Shown piece after piece: positions 57,112 to 64,000 of a stretch of DNA of 64,000 nucleotides. The translations under genes were made by a program, and so were the position numbers. Position 1 is the stretch's first letter; each line of letters begins with the position of its first letter. Source of the DNA: Strigamia acuminata. Taxonomy: Eukaryota > Arthropoda > Chilopoda > Geophilomorpha > Linotaeniidae. The stretch lies in the NCBI GenBank assembly GCA_949358305.1, contig OX442322.1:8928001-8992000 (forward strand). The letters are read 5' to 3'. The notes beneath the pieces are model-generated. The model saw nothing but the letters and a program-made list of their open reading frames with translations. It did no database searches and was not told the DNA's origin.

Positions 57112-57863
57112 TGTTGCGAGCACGCGCAACATGGATTTTTGCTATCGCAATAGCGGATTTGCTTTGATTAATCATTAATTTAAGTTTGTGTTTAGTTAAT
57201 AGTGCAGCTTAAGTTTTGGCTAAATGTTAAATGAATTTCGTGTAGTTTGTGACGTGGGAGTTATGTTTTACCTGATTTAAGCTGTCTTTTTTTAGGTAAT
57301 CTTGTATCTTTTCCTTGATTCTTTGGAGTTTTACTGCTTGGATTCGTCCAAAGATTTGCTGTTGTTAGTTCCTAAGTTAGTTTATTTATTTGAAACGCTT
57401 TGTCTTAATGTATTACGGTTTTGTGCCTTTTGTAATGATTTTATACTTGAAACTGTGTATTTTCTTGTATACGCTTTATCATTTTGTCACTAGAGGGACA
57501 ATTCGCCTCTTGCGAGTGGCAAAGTTGCTCTAATTGTTGTAGGTTGCGCAGCAACTACACTGTGACTGTTATGTAGATTTCTAGGGTTAAGATATGTAAT
57601 TTTCTCCTCTCTTTTCTGTGTACTTTTGATAGATATTAACTTTACATTAAATTCGGTTTGTTTATGTGTTATTTGGCATATTAGTGGTGAGTTCTTCCAG
57701 ACACTTATTAGGCCACTTTGCAGGGATTTCAAGCAGGATTTCTCCTGCAATGCATCATCTCTTTTGGAGCTCATCACAAGTTCTAGTAAGTAGGTTTATT
57801 TGTTATAAGCTTTTTCTGTTGTCTTCTAGAGTGCCACACGGCCACAAAGCATTGCTAGAAACA
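57112..57863 (+). repeat. C 3' LTR
   Basis: 752 bp, preceded by CTTCTTTGGCCGGCAACGC and followed by the AAGG duplication and satellite. Confidence 0.95.
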
Positions 57864-60354
57864 AAGGCTCCAATGTAAGTTTTAGAAACATCCAAGCAAT
57901 GATTTGGGAGAATAGACTTTTGATCTCATCACAGTTGACTTAGCACAAACACCACAAGACCAATGTCTCTGAATGTTCAGAAATAGTGTTTAAACCTTAG
58001 TAGAAGGCTCCAATGTAAGTTTTAGCAATATCCAAGCAATGATTTGGGAGAATAGACTTTTGATCTCATCACAGTTGACTTAGCACAAACACCACAAGAC
58101 CAATGTCTCTGAATGTTCAGAAATAGTGTTTAAACCTTAGTAGAAGGCTCCAATGTAAGTTTTAGAAACATCCAAGCAATGATTTGGAAGAATAGACTTT
58201 TGATCTCATCACAGTTGACTTAGCACAAACACCACAAGTCCAATGTCTCTGAATGTTCAGAAATAGTGTTTAAACCTTAGTAGAAGCCTTCAATGTAAGT
58301 TTTAGCAACATCCAAGCAATAAATTTTTAAAAAAAAATTTTGAGCTTATTTCACATTGCAGTTGACTTAGCACAAAGACCACAAGATCAATGTCTCTGAA
58401 TGTTCAGAAATAGTGTTTAAACCTTAGTAGAAGGCTCCAATGTAAGTTTTAGAAACATCCAAGCAATGATTTGGGAGAATAGACTTTTGATCTCATCACA
58501 GTTGACTTAGCACAAACACCACAAGACCAATGTCTCTGAATGTTCAGAAATAGTGTTTAAACCTTAGTAGAAGGCTCCAATGTAAGTTTTAGCAACATCC
58601 AAGCAATGATTTGGGAGAATAGACTTTTGATCTCATCACAGTTGACTTAGCACAAACACCAGAAGACCAATGTCTCTGAATGTTCAGAAATAGTGTTTAA
58701 ACCTTAGTAGAAGGCTCCAATGTAAGTTTTAGAAACATCCAAGCAATGATTTGGGAGAATAGACTTTTGATCTCATCACAGTTGACTTAGCACAAACACC
58801 ACAAGACCAATGTCTCTGAATGTTCAGAAATAGTGTTTAAACCTTAGTAGAAGGCTCCAATGTAAGTTTTAGCAACATCCAAGCAATGATTTGGGAGAAT
58901 AGACTTTTGATCTCATCACAGTTGACTTAGCACAAACACCACAAGACCAATGTCTCTGAATGTTCAGAAATAGTGTTTAAACCTTAGTAGAAGGCTCCAA
59001 TGTAAGTTTTAGAAACATCCAAGCAATGATTTGGGAGAATAGACTTTTGATCTCATCACAGTTGACTTAGCACAAACACCACAAGACCAATGTCTCTGAA
59101 TGTTCAGAAATAGTGTTTAAACCTTAGTAGAAGGCTCCAATGTAAGTTTTAGAAACATCCAAGCAATGATTTGGGAGAATAGACTTTTGATCTCATCACA
59201 GTTGACTTAGCACAAACACCACAAGACCAATGTCTCTGAATGTTCAGAAATAGTGTTTAAACCTTAGTAGAAGGCTCCAATGTAAGTTTTAGCAACATCC
59301 AAGCAATGATTTGGGAGAATAGACTTTTGATCTCATCACAGTTGACTTAGCACAAACACCACAAGACCAATGTCTCTGAATGTTCAGAAATAGTGTTTAA
59401 ACCTTAGTAGAAGGCTCCAATGTAAGTTTTAGAAACATCCAAGCAATGATTTGAGAGAATAAACTTTTGATCTCATCACAGTTGACTTAGCACAAACACC
59501 ACAAGTCCAATGTCTCTGAATGTTCAGAAATAGTGTTTAAACCTTAGTAGAAGCCTTCAATGTAAGTTTTAGCAACATCCAAGCAATAAATTTAAAAAAA
59601 AAAATTTTGAGCTCATTTTACATTGCAGTTGACTTAGCACAAAGACCACAAGATCAATGTCTCTGAATGTTCAGAAATAGTGTTTAAACCTTAGTAGAAG
59701 GCTCCAATGTAAGTTTTAGCAACATCCAAGCAATGATTTGGGAGAATAGACTTTTGATCTCATCACAGTTGACTTAGCACAAACACCACAAGACCAATGT
59801 CTCTGAATGTTCAGAAATAGTGTTTAAACCTTAGTAGAAGGCTCCAATGTAAGTTTTAGCAACATCCAAGCAATGATTTGGGAGAATAGACTTTTGATCT
59901 CATCACAGTTGACTTAGCACAAACACCAGAAGACCAATGTCTCTGAATGTTCAGAAATAGTGTTTAAACCTTAGTAGAAGGCTCCAATGTAAGTTTTAGA
60001 AACATCCAAGCAATGATTTGGGAGAATAGACTTTTGATCTCATCACAGTTGACTTAGCACAAACACCACAAGTCCAATGTCTCTGAATGTTCAGAAATAG
60101 TGTTTAAACCTTAGTAGAAGCCTTCAATGTAAGTTTTAGCAACATCCAAGCAATGATTTGCGAGAATAGACTTTTGATCTCATCACAGTTGACTTAGCAC
60201 AAACACCACAAGACCAATGTCTCTGAATGTTCAGAAATAGTGTTTAAACCTTAGTAGAAGGCTCCAATGTAAGTTTTAGCAACATCCAAGCAATGATTTG
60301 GGAGAATAGACTTTTGATCTCATCACAGTTGACTTAGCACAAACACCAGAAGAC
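57864..60354. repeat. 140-bp satellite, array 4
   Basis: About 18 monomers of mixed subtypes, with A-rich monomers near 58320 and 59585. The monomers at about 59440-59650 match those at 19230-19450 of array 1 in order and detail, so array 1 and array 4 share a longer-range duplication. The array is cut by D after AGAC. Confidence 0.94.
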
Positions 60355-61776
60355 TGTTGCAACCTGTTGCAAACAGAGTGGAATATAAATTGATACTGCT
60401 TTTTATTTGCCATTTTATTGTCCTATTAAATATTCAAAGTGTTGTTAAATTTTGCTTCTAATAGTTTGACTTACATTTCAGGTGTTTTTTGTGTCATATT
60501 AAAGCTTTTAGTTCATTATTTTCTTATATTGTCATGAATTTTGGGTATTGTGTGTTTAAATAGACTTATTCTAGTGTGTTTTATTTTGCATAACATTTTA
60601 ATCTTATTTTACAGGATTTTTTGCATTATTAAAACTATTAAAGTGTTTTATGATATTGTTGTTTATTAAAATATGATATTTCATTGTCTATTGCATTCAT
60701 TTCAAGTGTTATTTATAAGAATTTGTCTTATATTATCAATTCCTATTCATTTTGTGTGTTTCCGTGTGAAATTGGGTGCATCCGTCGTCAAACAGTTCAC
60801 TAGTGTAATTGGAGTGACGTCATATTTCGAAATCTAGTTCGGTTTTGACTCCAACTTCTAACCTTTCGTTTTCATTGAATTCTTGTCGTTAGAATTGATC
60901 CTAATATTGTTTTAGACTAATTTAGGGGTGATCTGTCGATCTGTGCACTTAGTTTCTTTCCCGGAGCAGCCGTTTTGTCTGTACGAACGATCGTGACGGA
61001 CCTCGCATGTGCGTTGCCGTCCGCGATCGTTTCTTTTCTTTCAAGACTAATTTTCATGTGTATTCTTATTAAAAGTGCTTTATTTTGAAGGAAATTACTT
61101 TTCCTAAGTGTATTTATTAGTAACATTACCTAGTATTTGCTATATTCTTGTGTCAGAATTCAAATGTCGTGTTTTGCCGCTCTTATTGAGTTGTACGGGC
61201 GCCATGTTGGATTTATTCGCTAATTTCGTTATTAAATCGATTCTATTGTATTATTAATACTTGTTTTGCATTTACTATTTCATTTCATTGTATTTTAGTG
61301 CATTTTATTTACCATTTCAGTGATTTTGTGAGGTTTTAAATTCAAATCTTTGCATTACGTAACTTTGCTGTATTCTGATTGGCTGAGCCGATCGTCTGCT
61401 TCCCGATCGATTCTTTCTGTATTTTCTCATTGTTTTAAGTGTTTTTGAGCATTGTTACCATTTACTTTTATGTTCCTGACATCTTTGTGGTCATTTTGAC
61501 ATATTGCAATTTGATTTTAATGCATTTTTGAGCAATCGCTCACTTCAATGTATTTCATTTTTCTCCGTTGTCATAGCAACGGAATTTCTCAATTGTGTTT
61601 TTTACCTTGGCGCGTGCCGTGACCATTGTTTTGCACGTGCATTTTCTTTGTTAGCCAACGTACATTCGTGTATTTGGTCAGTTATCATTCTACTTCCGAA
61701 TAAATAAGTTGTTTTATGTTATCTCCTGGAGTTTTTACTTTCGTCGCCATTACAATGTGTCGGGAGTAGCCAAACA
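60355..61776 (+). repeat. D 5' LTR (3' boundary inferred)
   Basis: The start is fixed by the satellite junction. The end at GTAGCCAAACA is inferred from the -AAACA end of sister LTRs, the following TTTT, a weak CCCAGACTGGTCA match to A's primer region, and the distance to the leader motif at 62244. About 1.42 kb. Confidence 0.55.
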
Positions 61777-62961
61777 TTTTCCCAGACTGGTCAATGGTTA
61801 AGCGGACACTTGGATACCATTCAACAGTAGTTTCTACAGGGATTCCTTCATTCTCCAATGCATTTCGGGACAAATTAAATCTGTTTCCACACGGTATACG
61901 TACTAACCTCACTATACGATCGTTTGAGTGGATTGGCGGGAAATTCAAAACGCCATGGCTCAGTTCTTTTCTGTCCTGTGTGATTGACCGCTACATAGGA
62001 TACGAATTTATAGTGCACGTGACCAGGATTCCGTCTGAAATCTGTGAGTTTTTCCGGTTCGTCATTGATACGGTTCTATGCGTGATTGATGCGACGGGAG
62101 AAGTATACGTTCGGGATTCGTCGTCTGCTAGAACAATCATCGTTCAACGTGACAACAGTCACAACGGGGATTCGTTTGGCGCCGAATACGAACAATTGAG
62201 TGTCATCAGCGGGATTCTACGGTCGCCATCTTGGATTTGGATAACACAACGCGCTGTGCTGGAAAGCTGGTTTGCCCCTGAAATTATTGCATTTTCTTTT
62301 GTTTTTCATTCTATTTGTGTGTTTTGGAGATTTTTATTGCATGAGGGTGTTGTATTGGGTATTCCATTGTTGTTTTTGCTTTTCCATTTGCTAGTTTTAA
62401 GGGGAAATTTCGTAAAGTGTATTTTATTGAAAATCTTAAAAGTGTTCTATTTAATTTTGTGCATGCATCTCCATATAACTGCCATAAGCAGGGGAGATTA
62501 GATTCTTTTGATGCTAGTTACTGGTCAGTCTCTCATTGCAAGGGCTGTCAGTTATTATCTTGAATTTTATGATAGAGTTTTGGCGAGATTTGTTCCAAAC
62601 GAACCGTCAATTATTTCAAAACTGTGCAGGACTTTTTGAGTCACGTTTTTCATACGTGATCAAGGTCGCTCGTCTGTTTTAGCATCCTTGATTGTTAAAA
62701 CATTCGATATTCGTGTATTTTCAATTTGCTTTTCTTGTCACGTGGGCATTAAAACTTTGAAAAATTCAGTTCATTTTAAGTGTGAAATTTCTGATTTTAT
62801 TCTTTTTGGGGTATAAAATTGTGATTTTATTCTTTTTAAGTTTTCATTCATTTTGAAGTGTAAAATTTTGAATTTTATTCTTTTTGAGTTTCATTGCAAA
62901 GTGTTATTTTGTTGTTCAAGTTATTGTCTTCTGTTTTAAAATTGACCGCCGTGAATTTGAA
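61777..62961 (+). other. D leader
   Basis: 1.2 kb. ACACAACGC at 62244-62252 matches the first nine bases of the family motif. One frame (61794-62501) is open through it, with no known domain. Near 62780-62900 ATTTTATTCTTTTT recurs three times in imperfect 45-60 bp units. Confidence 0.6.
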
Positions 62962-64000
62962 ATGGAGAGAGATAGCACAACAGAGCCAACAATGCGTGAT
63001 CTGCTCACTGAGGAGCAGATTGAAACAATGGAACAACGTTGGGAATCGCAAGTTACAGCAATGAATCATCTGTTGTCTATATCGGAGAAGACAGCAGATC
63101 CAGGAGAACTGGAAGCGCTGGTGCAAACTGCGAACCCAAAAGAGACACGGATAGTAGGTGCTTTGAATGAATTACAGAATTATTCCGACCACCAATTTTA
63201 TCTGGAATGCATTGACAAGCTTGAGACTATGCAAGCTAGAGTGGATCTTCTTCGCAGGAGATACGAAATTTCCAAGCGATCAATTCCTACGTTGGGAGGA
63301 AGATTAAATACGTCTACAAGCTTCAATGCAAACACATCTATGAATGCGACAGCCTCGTTTAGAAAAAATTCGAAGCTGCCCAAACTGGAATCCGTAAAAT
63401 TCGACGGAGATATTCTGAAGTACAAAACGTTCAAAAGCAACTTCGAGACCTCTGTACACAAGGATCCAGACCTGAGTAACGTTGAGAAACTACAATACTT
63501 GCAGACCATGTGCATTGGTGAGGCAGCGACTCTCATCTCCACCTTCCCTTTGATCGAGGAATCATATGACTTAGCCAGAGAGGAACTCGACAGAAACTAT
63601 GGTGATGAGGATGCCCAGCAAACTGCACTAATCAAATCCATTAGAGACTTAAAAACAATTTCCAGTGTATATCCAACCAAAGCGATAAAAGCAAACTTGA
63701 CGAAAATTTCTGCGACAATAAGACTGCTCGAGCAATTAAAGATTCCAATTCAAACTTCCGGAGCTTTCTTATTGCCCGACATAATTAGCAAGTTTCCGAA
63801 TTCCATGGCATTGAGGTTCTACCAGGTTCACGGAATGCAAAACAAGAATATTGTGACATTGCTCAATTTCTTTTTGAATGAAGTTGCAATGGCTGAGAGA
63901 ACTGAAAACGTTTCTTCCTCTGAAAAATCGAAAAAAGAAAAGAATGAGAAGTCTGAAGCTGAGAAACAGAAAGCTAAGGGTTCAATGACCACGTGTGCAG
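62962..64000 (+). CDS. D gag, BEL/Pao type (3' end beyond window)
   Basis: 346 codons from ATG at 62962, open at the edge. It has an N-terminal helical region, then the DUF1759-type core at about 138-315: KLPKLESVKFDG (138-149), LSNVEKLQYLQ (171-181) and IQTSGAFLLPDIISKFP (263-279), lined up with the same blocks in A and B2. The last visible residues KGSMTTC (339-345) correspond to RGTMSSC just before the zinc knuckles of B2 (about 333-339), so the knuckles and protease should follow outside the window. Capsid and RNA-binding role by homology. Start chosen as the first ATG before the conserved region. Confidence 0.9.
   Translation, partial: MERDSTTEPTMRDLLTEEQIETMEQRWESQVTAMNHLLSISEKTADPGELEALVQTANPKETRIVGALNELQNYSDHQFYLECIDKLETMQARVDLLRRRYEISKRSIPTLGGRLNTSTSFNANTSMNATASFRKNSKLPKLESVKFDGDILKYKTFKSNFETSVHKDPDLSNVEKLQYLQTMCIGEAATLISTFPLIEESYDLAREELDRNYGDEDAQQTALIKSIRDLKTISSVYPTKAIKANLTKISATIRLLEQLKIPIQTSGAFLLPDIISKFPNSMALRFYQVHGMQNKNIVTLLNFFLNEVAMAERTENVSSSEKSKKEKNEKSEAEKQKAKGSMTTCA

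Larger units (their letters stand above)
52471..57863 (+). mobile_element. C: non-coding BEL/Pao-like LTR element with a deleted leader
   Basis: 5393 bp, LTRs 52471-53222 and 57112-57863 (752 bp each), AAGG duplication (52467-52470 and 57864-57867). The interior is collinear with Y except for a missing stretch equivalent to Y 13251-13720, which includes the primer site. The LTR subtype is that of X. No coding capacity seen. Confidence 0.95.
60355..64000 (+). mobile_element. D: BEL/Pao-like LTR element with intact gag start, cut by the right edge
   Basis: Starts TGTTGCAACCTGTTGC inside a satellite monomer; the presumed 4-bp target is AGAC (60351-60354). It has an LTR, a leader and a gag gene open to the window end. 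The gag is homologous to A and B2 but clearly diverged. What follows gag (pol, kinase or neither) is outside the window. Confidence 0.9.

Noticed and set aside
57864-60354. Exons or splice donors suggested by repeated GTAAGT in the satellite.
   Set aside because: The word occurs once per monomer in tandem; no open frame spans monomers and no acceptor pattern is present.
61597-61624. Alternative primer site for D at GTGCCGTGACC.
   Set aside because: It matches the tRNA-His complement well but is not next to a CA-ending LTR boundary and is too far from the leader motif compared with A, B and B2. Kept as a possible alternative only.

Overview
The window holds no host gene that I can recognise. 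It is a transposon-packed block of satellite DNA from an animal, probably an invertebrate. The animal call rests on BEL/Pao-type gag genes (a superfamily known from Metazoa) and on an 18-nt primer site, seen twice, that matches the 3' end of animal initiator tRNA-Met. I cannot name the species. The substrate is a 140-bp tandem satellite, now cut into four arrays (19175-20445, 34532-36705, 50789-52470, 57864-60354) by LTR elements. Most insertions have both ends and a target-site duplication visible, so the nesting order can be read directly.

Layout. Labels used below: Z, X, Y, C and B are elements with no credible protein; A, B2 and D carry gag; Cop1 and Cop2 are Ty1/copia. Cop1 (1-5689, minus, cut by the left edge) sits inside Z. 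Z's 3' LTR begins at 6276, is split by X (6370-12327, minus) and by Y (12478-18636, plus), and ends at 19174 against the satellite. A (20446-34531, minus) sits in the satellite and has Cop2 (22716-30102, minus) inside its gag gene. B (36706-50788, plus) sits in the satellite and has B2 (37124-42823, minus) inside its 5' LTR; B's 3' LTR preserves the empty site. C (52471-57863, plus) and D (60355 to beyond the window, plus) are also in the satellite. Z, X, Y, C, B, A, B2 and D all start TGTT(G/T)C, make 4-bp duplications and share leader motifs, so they look like one lineage; Cop2 makes a 5-bp duplication.

Two things look new. First, B2 encodes one 1002-residue protein that joins a BEL/Pao gag, three zinc knuckles and a retropepsin-like domain to a thymidine kinase with all its key motifs, with no reverse transcriptase or integrase between its LTRs. 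A carries the same architecture with the kinase core deleted. D starts with the same kind of gag. These look like protein-coding but non-autonomous elements that would need an autonomous BEL/Pao partner, with the kinase where pol would be. Second, both copia polyproteins, which belong to different families, contain what reads as a methyl-CpG-binding domain (MBD) between integrase and reverse transcriptase. In a satellite and transposon block likely to be methylated, that suggests integration or retention guided by DNA methylation.

Z, X, Y, C and B are long non-coding derivatives. They keep the LTRs, in most cases a primer site resembling the complement of tRNA-His, a 13-nt leader motif and several conserved short hairpins, and appear to be mobilised as RNA only. 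The two LTRs of every complete element look alike by eye, so most insertions appear young. I read the sequence by eye; identity percentages, codon tests and database searches were not run.
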